Position numbers and translations under genes: made by a program. From Flavobacteriales bacterium TMED113 (GTDB taxonomy: Bacteria > Bacteroidota > Bacteroidia > Flavobacteriales > TMED113): a DNA stretch of 55,747 nt. Numbering within the stretch: the first letter of the stretch is position 1; every line of letters starts with the position of its first letter. Positions 15,401 through 30,400 of the stretch are shown here, piece after piece. The stretch is from assembly GCA_002170235.1 (NCBI GenBank), contig NHFO01000009.1, forward strand, positions 1 through 55,747. Direction: 5' to 3'. A model generated the notes under the pieces. The model was given only the letters and a program-made list of their open reading frames with translations, did not search any database and was not told the origin of the DNA.

Positions 15401-18400
15401 TACTTGTTTCTGACCAAGTTACCATCTATGGTGCTAACCCTGTTGTTTATAATGGCACATTTACTGTTACTGCACGTCTAGACGACTTTTCATTCTCATA
15501 TCAACTAAACGTCCCTACAGAAATTATACCTGAGGGTAATATTCTATTATCTGTTGATTTAAACAGAGGTAAGTCAGATATAACCTCTATTAACAATGTT
15601 GTTAGTGAATTTACCACTAATATTCAAAACTCTTTCTTTAATGACCAATATGCTTATATTGCAGCATCAGGATTACCCAACTATAAGATAGGACCTTTTA
15701 CTGGGTCTGCTCTTATCCCAGGTAACCAAAGAAAGTTACTAAGATTCCCTAGAATTGTTGAAACTATATCTGAGAGACAAGATATTGCTGCCAACAGTCC
15801 TATAGGTACATGGATAAACGGTGTATCTATATGGGGATACAAATCTGGTGATTTCGTCCAATTCGGACCATTAACACAGATTACTGTTGACAATTCTGGT
15901 GAAGGATATGATGCAGGAGCAAAACCAACTGTAGAAATCAACGGTGGTGGAGGTACAGGTGCTGCTGCTGAAGTTATTGTTAATGGTAGTCTTACAGGAT
16001 TTGATGTAACTGCAGGAGGTAGTGGATACACAGAATCACCTCTTGTATCGATTGTTGGAGGAAATGGTAGTGGTGCAACTGCACAAGCAGTTATTACTGG
16101 TGGAAGAGTAACAAGAATCTTGGTTGAGCAAGGTGGTCAGAATTATACAACTCAACCTACTGTGTCTATTACAGGTGGTGGAGGTACAGGTGCTACTGCT
16201 ACTGCAAGTGTTAGAGGGTCTATTCAATCTGTTAATATTACTAACTTCGGTACAGGTTATACATCACTTCCCACTATAAAAGTAAATTCGGGTGAAGGTG
16301 CACTAGCACAAGCCATTGTTATCAATGGTAGGATTGTATCTATCGCTATTATTAACTCAGGTAGTGGTTATACAACTTCACCAACTGTTATTATCAATGG
16401 AGATGGATTTGGTGCGATTGCAAAGGCAACTATAGGTACAATTGGTGAAGATAAAGGACGTGTATTGGGAATTGTTATTTCAAACAGAGGTATAGGATAT
16501 ACACAAGGTAATACAACTATTAGACTAGAGGCAGTTGGTCAACTTGCAGAATTTACTCCAGAAGTCTTTAAATGGAATAAAAACTTAGAATATGAATTAG
16601 CATCTAAGTATGATAATGCAAAAGGTTATGTATTTACTGGATATAACAACCAGTTTGGTGGTGAATATGCTCACCTATCTGACCCTAAAGAATTAAGATA
16701 TGTTGTTGGTGATAACGTATTTTTAAATCCTGTTACACAACAATTCCAAGAATTAGAATCTAATTTCCAACATTCTCCAATATTAGGTTGGGCATTTGAT
16801 GGTAACCCAATATATGGTCCTTATGGTTACATTGACCCTACTGACCAAAACAGTGGTATTAGAAGATTACGTACATCATACAAATTAAAAGCAAACGTTG
16901 TATATGATGAAGCAACTAACCCAAATCCTTCTAGAGTTGACGGACCTTTAATTTCTGAATATGCTGCAGGGACATTTGTTGCTGACTACTTCTATGACTT
17001 CCAGTCAGGTGACTTAGACAACTATAATGGACGTTTCTGTAAAACACCTGAGTATCCTGATGGCACATATGCATACTTTATTACTATTGATGCATCAGAC
17101 ACTGGTGTGCCAGAATACCCTTATATTCTAGGACCTCAGTTTAACTCACTTCCTGATAATTGGAATTTCACTCAAGGTGCAACACAAGAGAATATTCCAG
17201 ATGGTGTTGTAAGATTTAGAGACCCTTATGTAAATGTTGATATTGATGTTGACCGTCAACCTAACCAAGAAGCAGATGTCCTTACAACTGAGATAGAAGG
17301 TTATCCTATTATCTTTGAGGTGCAGGATAGTAACAATGACGGTATTATTGATGCTAATGAGCAACAAGAAATACTTGAGATGTCAGAAGAGGCAACTCTA
17401 CAAATTTATGATTACTTCCCAAGAGTATCTGCAGAATCTAGAGTTGATATTGAAGTTGAGACAACTACACAGTTTGAATCTGCACAGATAGACGGATTTG
17501 TTATTGAAAACCCAGGTGAGTCTTATCAGGTTAATGATACTGTATTCTTTGATGATACTGACACTGGTGGTTTTGGTGCATCTGCAATTATCGAATCCGT
17601 TAAAGGTAATACTGTTATGCAGTATACTAAGGAGATAATTGGTGACCGTCCTTATGGTGTCATTACAACTGATATTGGTCATGAGTTAAGAGCACAAGAT
17701 GAAATCATCGTTAACTCAACACCTGTTATCGATAATACTAACAAACTATTCAAAGTAAAAGTTGTTGCGGGTATTGAATCACTAACTGTTGATACATCAG
17801 GCACAGGATATAATGCTGATATCCCACCAACATTTGAATTGATTACTGCATCAGGTCAAGATGCTCAACTAAGAATCAATTTACTTAATACTGGTAATAT
17901 TAATACTGTTGATATTATAAACTCAGGTAATGGATACGATACTGCAAATCCTCCACAGATACGTATTTCACATCCACAACAATTTAAGAAAACTCGTTAC
18001 TGGTTAGCAGAGTATTTTGAAGCGAGTGCTAATGTAGAGATTAATGATATTCAAACAACCGAAGACCGTTTTACATATATCTGTGGTACTATTGTTGAAA
18101 CTGATGGAGACCAATCTGGATTCCTTGCTAAGTTTGATGACTTAGGTCAAAAGGTTTGGGAAAGATATTACATTCCACAAAACCAAAATCAGAAGAAAGC
18201 TGAATTTATAAAGATGTATCTAGATACGTCTTATGAAAACGACTGCATTTATGTTACAGGCCAAACATATGACCCCCAAAACTCAGTCTACAACCCAGAC
18301 GTCTGGTTAGCAAAATTTGAGTCAGGATTCAATAATGCTAATAATCCTGATGGTATTTTAGAATGGCAGAAAGCAATAGCTGGTATATCTGGTAGCACAA

Positions 18401-21400
18401 GAAGAGACTATATTACTACTATTGCATTAGACCAAGAGAAACGCATCTACATTGGTGGTTATACAGATAGTAATTCACCTGACCCCAATGATATGTGGAT
18501 TATTCAGTGTGATATAGATGGTAACTTAGTAGAGAAACGTAAGATTGCATCTGAGGATGGGTCAGAAGAAATGACACAAGTTATGTGGGTGTCAAATGAT
18601 AGATTCTTCTTTACTGGTGTAAATGATGAGAATAATGATTTAATATTTGGTGAAATCTACTATGATGGAGCAAATATTGAGATTGACTATATTCGTCAGA
18701 TGCCAGCTATTGGTGGATACGTTAGAAACCCAAAATTTGTTAAAGATAATTATGGTGATATTATCTTAATATTTGATGTCTATAATAATGCTACTTCTAA
18801 GACTGATAAAATACAAATTAATAAATTTGCATATGCAACTGCAAAATCATCTTGGGAGTGGGCAAAAACATTAACTCTCAGCAATACAACATTTAGAAAC
18901 ATACACCATTCTGGTATAACTGTTGATGCATTTGGTAATTATACTGTTGTAACTGATGTTGATGAGTCTGAAAATAACAGATATTCCGTTATCACTTACA
19001 TGAAGTATAATGGCACTATACTTACTGAAACTAAAGTCGATGATACTGCAACTGTTGGATTTAAGTCAAAAGGACATTCTGTAGATAACTCAGGTGACCC
19101 TATACTTGCTATAGACCGTCAAGTGCCTAATCAGTTAGCATCTTTCCGTTTCAATGATGATAGTAATCTAACCTTTGACCACACTAAACTTAATAAAGGC
19201 ACATGGCAGTATGTAAACCAATCTGAGATATCTGTAGATACCAACATCTATAAGTTTGGCACAGGGTCAATGAAGATTAACTCTGCTGCACCTGTTGCTA
19301 TAACAAACCTCAATACTGTTACTGTAGAGTGGTCTACACAGGCATGGTTTGCTATGGATACAACAACCTATGCAACTAACCATAAACCAATATTATTCCA
19401 TATTTTACCAACACTTGGCTCAGAATTATTCTGTGAATTAGATGGAGATTCAACATCACCTGGGTATGGTAAAGTTTATATTCATCTTAATAATGTCCAA
19501 GTAGCAGGGTCTACTGCAGCAACATACTGGACAGGTTTTGGTGGAGCAGCATGGAATCATGTTTTATTCCAGAAACGTCAAGAATCATTAGGTCTTTATA
19601 AGTATGAAGTTTACATCAATGGTAACCTAGCAGTTGAGTATCAGAGCACTACAGATGTATCTCTATCTGCTATAACTGTTGGAGGACCTAGTGCTGCCCC
19701 ATCATCTGCTAATTGTTATGTTGGTCATGTTGACGATTTAGTAATTGATGATGTAGCACCTTATTCTGCAACATTCTCTGCTCCTGCTGCTGAGATTCCT
19801 ATTACTATGTCTAATAGTGATGCTGCTCTTCTCAAGTTTGATAGGTTACACAGTAAGGCAGGGACTTACACAATGTCTGGTTTGACTAATCATACAAACT
19901 ATGCATTTACAGATATAACTGCTAATACACTATGGAGTGATGTTAATATCCCTGCAATCAGTGTATGGGAGGTAGGACCTGGTGGATTACAGATTCTTGA
20001 TATGTCTCAGACAGTATCAACTCTTACTAATAGCACATATACATTAACAGCAGACAAATATGAGTATGGCACTAAGACATCTACCATACCATCACCACAG
20101 GGTAGACAACTACAGATTACTGCAAACGTTGTTAACAAATTCTACTTAAGAGATGCTCTATACCAGAAAATTGATAACGTTAGAGAGTTTACATTTACAC
20201 AAGGTGTAAAATTAACTAAAGGCAGTATACTACAACAATTTAACGCTGCAGGAATCACATCAGCATATGCTACGATTGTGGATGTCCCAGAAGGCACATT
20301 ATTGAATCCTGGGTTTGGCACAAAATATAAGATTGGTAAGGCATATGGTAATTTCAATAATACTGATAGATTCCGCACAACTGCTAATGATGTAAACCAG
20401 ATTACAGGCACTTATTTTGATACTATTGAAGAGGAAGACCCATGGCAGTCTGGTGTTGCATATAACACAGGTGATAGAGTCTACAATGGTAAGAGAATCT
20501 ATGCAGCACAAGGAGCAGGCACATCAGGTAGTATTTCACCTGTCCACACAACTGGTGTTGTAAGTGATGGAGTTATTAACTGGGCATTCATTGATGATGC
20601 GGGTAAATTTACTGTTGACCTAACACAGCATCCATATCCTAGACCTCAATATCTTGGGTCAGACATGCCTGAGTGGGTACCTGGATTGTTATATGCTACT
20701 GGACAACGTGTATGGTATAAGTTGAATGTTTATCAAGTAGCAGTCAGTGGTGGTGGTGTTGCAGGCACAACCGCACCTATACACACTACTGGTGATGATA
20801 CAGATGGTGGTGTAACATGGACATTTGTAGAGACTATAGAAGCAATTAGTCTTTATACAAGGGTGATGCCCTATGATATGGGTAACAACTATTCTGTAAG
20901 AATAGAAGCAGTGCAGCCTGGCTCAACATACATTCCTGGGGACGTTGTTTCACTTAATAGTGGTAATATAACTCTTGCTGCTGATGAGAAGAGTGTTGAA
21001 ATATCTGGATTTGCGGGTGTTAAGAAAATTCGTGTAACTGCTAGATTAGAAAAAGATATTATAAGAGCGAGTGAAGTAAGGACTGAATTTGTATATGCAA
21101 CTTCAAATAGTCCACATAACTTTAAAGCAGGAGACATCCTATTTACAGAAGGATTCCAAGGTAATCAGTTTAACGGTAGTTTCTTTATCGACCAACTTAT
21201 AGGGTCTAGAGAATTTACATTTGCTATTAGAGAAACTGCATTAGACGAACCTGCATTTGTTAATAATGCAATCGCTAGAGTCAACATATATGGTAAGCAC
21301 CCAACCTTAGAATTTACTAGAAATCATCAATATGTTTTTGATGTATCAGACGTTTCTAACTTTGGTTACTACCTATCATTCTCACAAGACAACCAGTATA

Positions 21401-24400
21401 AACTAGAATACTCATTTAACAATATTGAAAGAGTAGGTACCCCAGGTATTGATGCTACTGGGTCTAATGCACCTTTTGTTAAATTCTCTGTATTAGGTGA
21501 AGTTACTAATATTTCATACTACTTTGACCCATCTAGATTAGGAGCAGATTCACCTGTTGGTGAAAACTCATTTATTGATGTTATTACAACTCCATTCCAA
21601 GGTACATTTACTATATCAGAAATTGTAACTGATTTCCAATTCAAATTCCCATTATTAAAAGAACCTGAAAGGGCATCTGCAGAAATCATTACAGATGAGT
21701 TTGATAATCCATATACATTCTATTCTACAACTTCTACAAGAGCAGTAGGACCTATTAATAGTATTAAACTTGTTAGCCCAGGTGGTTTCTATCAGAGGTT
21801 ACCTATTATCAGTGACATTGCATCATTTAGACAAATTGAGAAGATTGTTGTTACTGATGGAGGTACAGAATATGCCCCAGGAAACTATTATGATGTGCCT
21901 ATTAATGGAGATGGAGAAGGTGGTAAAGCATCAATTCTTGTAGAATTAGATGATGAAGTTGGGTCTGGCACAATTAGAAGTGCATCAGTTACAGATCCTG
22001 GAAAAGGTTATACAACTGCAACTGTAGATATTGATGCTATCCCAGGTATCTTAGGTAGCACACTTGCAGGTTCTGGTGGTGCAGTTAATGTTATTATTCC
22101 TTCTGAAGGTAGTGGTGCATCTGTATTCCTAACTGGTAGAAATATTGGTAAGATTAAGAGATTGAAGAATAATGAATTTGGTTTTGGATATTCACATGAC
22201 TATACTTTAAAACCAGAAATTACCTTCCCTGTAAACTTACAACTCTTCAACACATCCATACTTGCACAGATTAAGATTACAAATCCAGGTTCAGGATACT
22301 CTTCAGTTCCTGCAGTTATAATTGAAGGTGGTGGAGGCACAGGGGCTGCTGCTGAGGCAATAATTAAGAATAATCGTCTTTCTGAGATTATTATTAAAAA
22401 CCCAGGTGGAGGATATTCATCTGAGCCTACTGTAACTCTAAAATCAGAATTCAACTATGTTGTTAACTTAGACCTTAACTATCTACAGTTTAACTTCCCA
22501 CATGGTATTACAACTGGTGCAGAAGTGCAATTCCGTGCTGATAATGTTGGTAGCACAACTGGTGAATTACCAAAACCAAGTAGTGCGGGTTTAACAAGTT
22601 TAGTTGCAGGACAGACTTACTATGCTATAGCAGGAGAAGCAGCAGGATTAGAAACTGACCAACTACGTTTTGGTTTGACTTTACAATCAGCACAAGGTGG
22701 AGATTACATCACATTCTTAACACAAGGTAGTGGTCGTCAGACATTACTTACTGAAGTATTCGGTGGTCAAGCAGTTGCTGTTGTAGAAACATCTAGATTC
22801 TTAGAAGGTGAAGAAGTATATCAAGGTAGTAGTCCTGAGAATGCTACTGCAGTCGGCACAGTATCTACTAATACTGGTTGGCAGATAGGTCCTAAGATTC
22901 TTAAGATTGTTGATTATACTGGTGATTGGACTGCAGGAGAAAGAGTAACAGGTCAAATATCTAAGGCAGCTGGTGTTATCGATAACCTCAGTATTGCTCG
23001 TGGTGTATTGAATATTGGCTCACTAACACGCACCCCAGGTAGGTTTATTGATGATGTTGGTAAACCATCAGAGATTGTCCAGAAGATTCAAGACTCTTAC
23101 TTCTATCAAAACTTCTCTTATGTTGTTAAGTCTCAAATTCCTATTACAGAGTGGAAAACTCAGGTATTAGAAAATAATCACCCTGCAGGATTCAATATGT
23201 TTGGTCAACTTGAGTTGACTGGTGGTAAAGACATTTCTGGAAGAAATATCGGCACAGAATTTACAAAACAGGTTAATATTAACAACTATAGTAATGTAAA
23301 CGAGATTACATCATTTGGTGCTGCTCAACCAATTTATACTGACTATAACAACACAGAAGTCTTATTCAGAAAGAGAAGATTAACATCTTCCGAAGAAATC
23401 TTGACATCTATCGTTAAAAAGATGGATGACATCTCTGGTGCTTTCAATGGTATTGATAAGCAATTCCCAATCACTGTAGAAGGTGAGCAAGTCATCGTAC
23501 AAAACGACCAGTTACTAATTACGTTAAATGGTGTTGTCCAATCCCCAGGTGAGTCATATCAAGTTGTTGGCGGTAATATCGTTTTTGCTGAGCCACCTAA
23601 ACCACCATCTAAGGTTAATTACAGGACTTTAGGTGTTACTACAACTCCTATCTACAGAATTGCACTTTATGACTCAAATGGCACAAATGAGTTTGGTATT
23701 TTCCCAACTTTAGGTCAACAAGTGCAAGGTGAGTTTTCAGACACCTTTGCAACTGTTATTGATAGTGGATTAGCACATATTGACGTTATTAACGTAACTG
23801 GGGGCACATTCCAACTTAATGAAGAAATTGTAAGGGGAGAATTATTCTCAGCACTTATACAGTCTGTAACTCTACTTAATACTGAAACTATCTTTGAATT
23901 TGGCGAATCTATCACTAACTTAGAAGGTGATACCGCAATTATTGAAGAAACAAACGTTGATACTCAAGGAGTCATTAGTGACCGTGTTGTTGTAAGTAAA
24001 ACATCAGGTACTCCAGAATTTGAGACTGGAATCTTTGATTTAAGATTAAACGAATATATTTACTCTGCTAAGTCTAAAATAGCTGGTCAAATCACATTTA
24101 TCGCTCCATACGAAGACCCTGCTACAAATGACGTTGTAGACGAGTTAATTATCAACCCTGGCTCTACATTCTTCGGATTACTATTTGAGCGTCTTGTTAG
24201 CATCACAAACCCCAACGTAATCGTAGATGACATTTCTAAATCTTCAATTACACCTACAGAGTTATATGATGCTTCTCAAAGAATAAATGACGATTTCTTA
24301 GACTTTGAGCAAGTAAGAAGCACGGAAGTTGTATATACTGGATTATCTGGTGGCACAATATCTGCAGGAGATGTAATAATCAATAAGAGAGTTGATTACA

Positions 24401-27400
24401 ATAATCCTAACTCCTCATTCCATGGCACTGCAGAAAACAGATTTAAAGATGCTTCTGCAATGATTCTTGGTAATAAGCAAGAAATTATCGATTTTGCAGA
24501 TGCACAGATTGCAGTTGAGCATCCATACTTCTATTTCCCAGGTGATGTAATTACAAATCCTTGGTCAAGATATTCTGATGCGTATCGTCTAATTCAACTT
24601 AATAAAGATTATATTGCTGCTGTAGCTTACGATGAGATGATTACACAATATCCATCTCTTACAGTATCTGACCCAGGCAAGTGTATCCGTGACCTTCATT
24701 ATTATATCGATGCAGTCTCTGTTGACATCTTTAGAGGTGGTAACGTTTATACACGTAAATTATCACAAGATTACTTCGATGCAAGTGGTAACTTTGTATA
24801 TGTAAATAACGAATCTGCTGAAACACGTTATGGTTTCACTAGAGCAAAAGAATGGATGAAGTTAGCAATAATAAACAATATCACTGCTAACTATACTGCA
24901 TCATCTGGAAGTCTAACTGGCATCACATTTAAACCTCACAATGAGATAGATGAGGGTGGTTATGATGGTCATGGTATTACTGCTGACCCATCACCTAATG
25001 ATGACTATGGCACAGCAGGAGCTAACACATCAAATAATGGCACAGATAATTGCTCTGATGTGCAAGCTGCAATAACAACATTACATGACATTGTAGATAC
25101 AACTCTAACCAATGGTAATCTAACAGAGTTGCCTGATGAAACCGTCGGCACATATACTACAGGCCAGACTAAATGTCGTCGTGATATTGGTCTAATGATT
25201 GATGCTGTAGCAGAGGATGTTTCTAATGGTGGTAACTACAATACTGTAGAATTTACTAAGAAGTATTTTAATGCCGATGGAAGTCCTATCAGTAATGGTT
25301 TAACTGGTGAGGAAGGTCCTTCAATTAGTGCAATTACTAAAGCAAGAGACTTAATGTTTAGAGCAATCAACAACTTGCTCTACTATAAGAGAAATGCTAC
25401 TGTCTCTGAGACAGGTTACATGTTGAAAGACCCAACAACATATGCAGGACCTTATACTAATGGCTCAACAGAATTAGAAGAGAAAGATGTAACTGGCGCA
25501 ACTTATAATTCAACAACTGGTATCATGACCCTAACCTTGAGTGGAGGACACTCATGGACTACAGCTGATAGCGTTACTGTTAGACCTTATTCTATAAGGT
25601 TTACATGCAGTATGGATAATGATGAGACATTCCATGATTATCCTAGAGCGGGTGACCCTGCATTTAACACTCCTATTACTATTTCTGGTACAGGTGCAAC
25701 AACTATTGACCTTGACGTTGGCTCATCTCCATTAGTATCCCACACTCCAACAGGTGCAACATACGACCCTTCTACAGGTATGATGGTGTTGACTATTGGT
25801 GCTCACAACCTATCAGTCGGTGAGTATGTTAAGTTAGACGATGATTCCATTACATTTACATGTGCAATGGATGATAATGCTACTAATCATTCATATCCTC
25901 GTAACACTGACCCTGCATCTAACGTCCCTCTACAAATTATTGCAAGGACTGATACTACAATTAAGTTATTTGTTGCTGCACAAAACAGTGAGCCATTATA
26001 TACTCATACATTTGTTTCTGCTACAACAGGAGCAGTTAAGTCTGGTGGTGGATATACTCATACATTCATATCTGCATTACCTAATGCAGTATTCTTGGGT
26101 GGTGGTAGTAGGGCAGAATACTTTGACCCTAACTATGCATCTGGTAGAAATCAGTCTATACAAAACTGTGCAAACGTCCAAGCATACATTGCAACCTTAG
26201 CAGATATAGCAACAACAGCAATCAGTCATGGTGACCTTGATAATGTCAATGCATTAGCATCTATTACTGATGGCACATTTGTTGATGGTGAAACTATCAG
26301 GACTATTAAACTTGCTTATCAGAATAAGTCTAGTGGTCTATTTGTAACTGGTGACCAGATTAAGGGTATGACCTCAGGTGCAGTGACATCTGCTATCGGT
26401 ATTAATACTGGTCTTAAGTGGATATTCTCAGGTGCTATTACAGGCACATTCCAAGCTGGTGAATTTATTACTAACTCAACACTATCAAATACTAATTGCA
26501 CAACCAGTGTTATAGAAAGAAAAACTACTTTAGTTGGTAGTCAGTCAGTTAGAATTCCTTCTAATGGATATCTTGCTGCAGCAGATAGTTATGATTTCAC
26601 ATGGGGCACTGCAGACTTTACTTTAGAGACATGGTTTAGACCCGATGCAGTATCTGGCACACAGCATATATTTGATTTCAGACGCACATCTGCAGCTACA
26701 GGTCTTAGAGTTTACTTAGATGGCTCAACAATTCGCGTTGCGAATGGCACTAGTACATTAGTATCGGGTGGCACAGTCCAAGCAACTGTATGGCAGCATC
26801 TTGCAGTTGTTAGGTCAACTGGCGTTATAACACTATATCTTAATGGTAATGTTATTGCTAGTGCTGCTGACACAAACAACTATCTCTATGCTCCTGCATG
26901 GGTTGGCACATCATTCCAACAAAGTTTAGGATTTACTGGATATATTGATTTACTTTGTATGAGAAGAGGAGAGGCAGATTATACTGCTACATTTAGTCCT
27001 CCATCACAAATTGATTATACTAGACAAAATATTTCACTAGGTATAGATGGTGAGCAACCATTCATACTTTCTACTACAGAATGTTATGCAACATTCACTG
27101 GTCAACGCTCATCTAATGCTACTGCTAGAAAGGTAGATTATGGCACAGATGATATTATCATTAAAGACGTTGATTTAGGTAGAGCATCATATCGTGACGC
27201 TGCAGGAATTATTTCACTTAACGCTGAGTGGATTGCTGAGGAAGCAGTTGGATATATGCAAGCACAATTCCCAGACTTTACAATTCCTGGGGACACTATG
27301 GCGACACAGTCATACGGTGGTACTAGCACATGTATTCGTGATACTAAAGACTATATTTTAAGTGCTTTAGTTAAAGACCTTGCAGATGGTGGTAACTATA

Positions 27401-30400
27401 ATACACTTTATACTGCTAGGACTTATCTAGAAGTTAGTGGTAAATTGAAGCATGTCCAACAAGAGATTTTACAGACTCTGTATACATGGGATTATGCTGC
27501 AACTTTATGTAATGAGGTTATTACAACTACAAGCACTGACCTTACAGGTACTTACACACAGAAATTAAGAATACCAAATAACTTTACATCTCCTGCCTCT
27601 ACTGCAATTCAGAATGAAGTTACAACATTAATGAATGATATCTTAGAAGTCCTTGCACCTACTGGTGATAGATTTAGAGATGGTGGTGTTGCTATCTGGA
27701 AGAATAGAGATTACATTGCAGAAGAAACTGTTGGGTATATTCAAAACAAATATACACAAACTATTGATGGCACAGAATATGATTACTTAGTCATGCCTGG
27801 CTATGGTGAGCCATATTGTTTAAGAGACCTTAAAGACCATATTCTTCCTGCAGTTATTAGTGACTTAGCAACAGGAGGCACATATAATATTGAGAATGTT
27901 GTCGACCAATATCTAGATGGTCAAGAAAATATTCTACATGTAGAGAATGAATTAAATCCAATGCTTGATGCATTTGCATATGCCGAAATGTTGGCAGAAA
28001 AAGCAGTGAATCAGTTATTACTTAGCCCAGGTGAGACTGCTTCATCTCTAGGATTCCCTGCACAATATCAAGATGACTACCATTCTCCTGTATATACAGC
28101 ACGTGGTGCATATAGAGATGATACCGTAACTATTGACACAGAAGGATATCCACAAGTAAATCGTAATGCTAATGATAGATTTGTAGATGCTGTCGATGCA
28201 ATTCAAGCTAATAAGAGAATAATCGCACAGGAAGCTGTTGAGATTATGAATGATATGTCTAAGTATTCAGCACTTGCAATTACAGGTGGTGCTGTAAATT
28301 GTGTAGATGATGTTGTTGATATACTTGATGCTGTATCACATGACCTCCTATTTGATTGTAATGAAAAAATATATGATGCATCTGCATTATATGTTGAGAC
28401 AGAAAATAATTCTCTAAAACATATTGAGTCAGAATGGGAAGCATCTATTACAACATTTAAGATTGCTAGAGACATTGCTATACTAGCGTTTAGAAATGGT
28501 TTTGGTAGAGACTATGTTGAGGGTAATGAGCCTGATACAACACAAGTCCAATCTTATGAGCAAAATCCTAGAACAACAATATACCAAAAATGTGGTGATG
28601 CTATAGATGCAAACATTCGTTATATCGCTGAAAATGCTGTAGCGTTAGGTAGAATTCAATACCCATCATTATCAATCCCAGGTGGTCCTATAAATTGCGT
28701 CCATGACGTTACTGATTTATTAAGGGCGATGGTATTCAACCTTAAGTATGGTGGTGATAACTACGTCCAGTATGGTGCAGAATTCTATGTTGGTTATGGT
28801 GGGTCTGCTTTAATCCATGTTAACAGTCAATCTACTGAAACACTTTGGATATTTAATAAAGCAAAAGACCTTGCTATTCGTGCAATGAAAGACCAGATTA
28901 TCACAGATAATGCTGGCTATGGATATCAAAGATTCTATAATGCAGTTCTTAATCCAACTACAGCATTAGTAGATGGAGGAGGAATTAATGGAAATGCAAA
29001 TCTTCTTCTAACTAGAACTATTCATCAGAAGAAAAATAATATTGATGTTTCAGAAAATAGTAGCAGTGGTGTTGACCCAACTGAAGATTCTGTATTCAGT
29101 GTTGTAACTGTTATTCCATCAACTGCAGTAGATGCATGTCTATTTGAGTTAGGTGGTGCTGCACAAGGTGTATGGGTTGGATTTAGAGATGGTGGCACAT
29201 ACTTTAGAATTCGTGCAGGAAACAGCAACCAGTCATATTCTGGTGGTGCAACTTACACAACTGATAGTGGTCTTGCAATGCTTGATATCCCCATTGGAGA
29301 TATTACTGAATATATGGATGACGAAGAGCATGAGATAACTTGGGAAATTAAAATTGGTGGAGACTTAGCAGTTGGTAAAGGAAGCATAAGAGCATGGATT
29401 GACGGTAATTATATGGGTCAAGCAACAACACCTGGGGGTATCAATGATGCTACTGGATTAGGTGCAGGGGCTGGTCTAATGTCAGATACTGGTGATGGTG
29501 GATTTGCTGCGACAAATGGCACTGTAGCAAACTCAGAACCTACTGCTCTTAACACATTTACAGTTAACGTTGGCTCATCACCTAAGTCAACATATGATGT
29601 TAGTGGTGCAACTTATGACCCTGCTACTGGTGAAATGGTGCTTAATATTGGTAACCATGACTTCAGAGACACATCACTGCTAACAACAACAGGTGCGACA
29701 TATGATCCTGCTACTGGATTAATGGTATTAACATCTAATGGGCATGGCATCAAAAAAGGTGATAGAGTCATTGTTAAAGATATAACATTTACATGTGCTA
29801 TGGATGGTGGAGCATCTAACCATACATATCCAAGAACTACTGACCCATATTACAACAAGATGATGATTGTATCTGCAGCAGATGCAAATACTTTCACAAT
29901 CAATGTTGGTGTAGCGGGTGCAACTGGACAGCATGCTCATACATGGGTTTCAAATACAAATAACAATATAATTCACTCAACAGAGACAGTTAGATTCTTA
30001 GGTGAGTCAATCAACTTTACATGCACAATGGATAGTAATCAAACTACCCATGCATATCCAAGAGTTACAGATTGGGCGTATAATTCTTCAATCGGTATTA
30101 CAGGTGTAGGTAGCACAGCACATACTCCATCAACTGCAACATATGACGCTGCAACTGGTGACTTAGGTCTTACATTACCAAGTGTTTCTGGATTCACAGC
30201 ACCTACTAACATATCACCTACAGGAGCGACATATGATTCTTCCACTGGTGATTTGACTGTGGTTGCAGCAGGTCATGGCGTAACGACTGGTGGTAAAGTT
30301 AAGTTTGTCCAGAATGCATTTACATTTACTTGCACAATGGATAATAATGCAACTCAGCATTCATATCCAAGAACAACTGACCCATGGTATGACCAGTGGA

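Noticed and set aside
13363-22452. The GSGY arrays as a CRISPR or short DNA repeat array
   Set aside because: The repeats are at the protein level with variable DNA, no fixed-length spacers and no dyad repeat.
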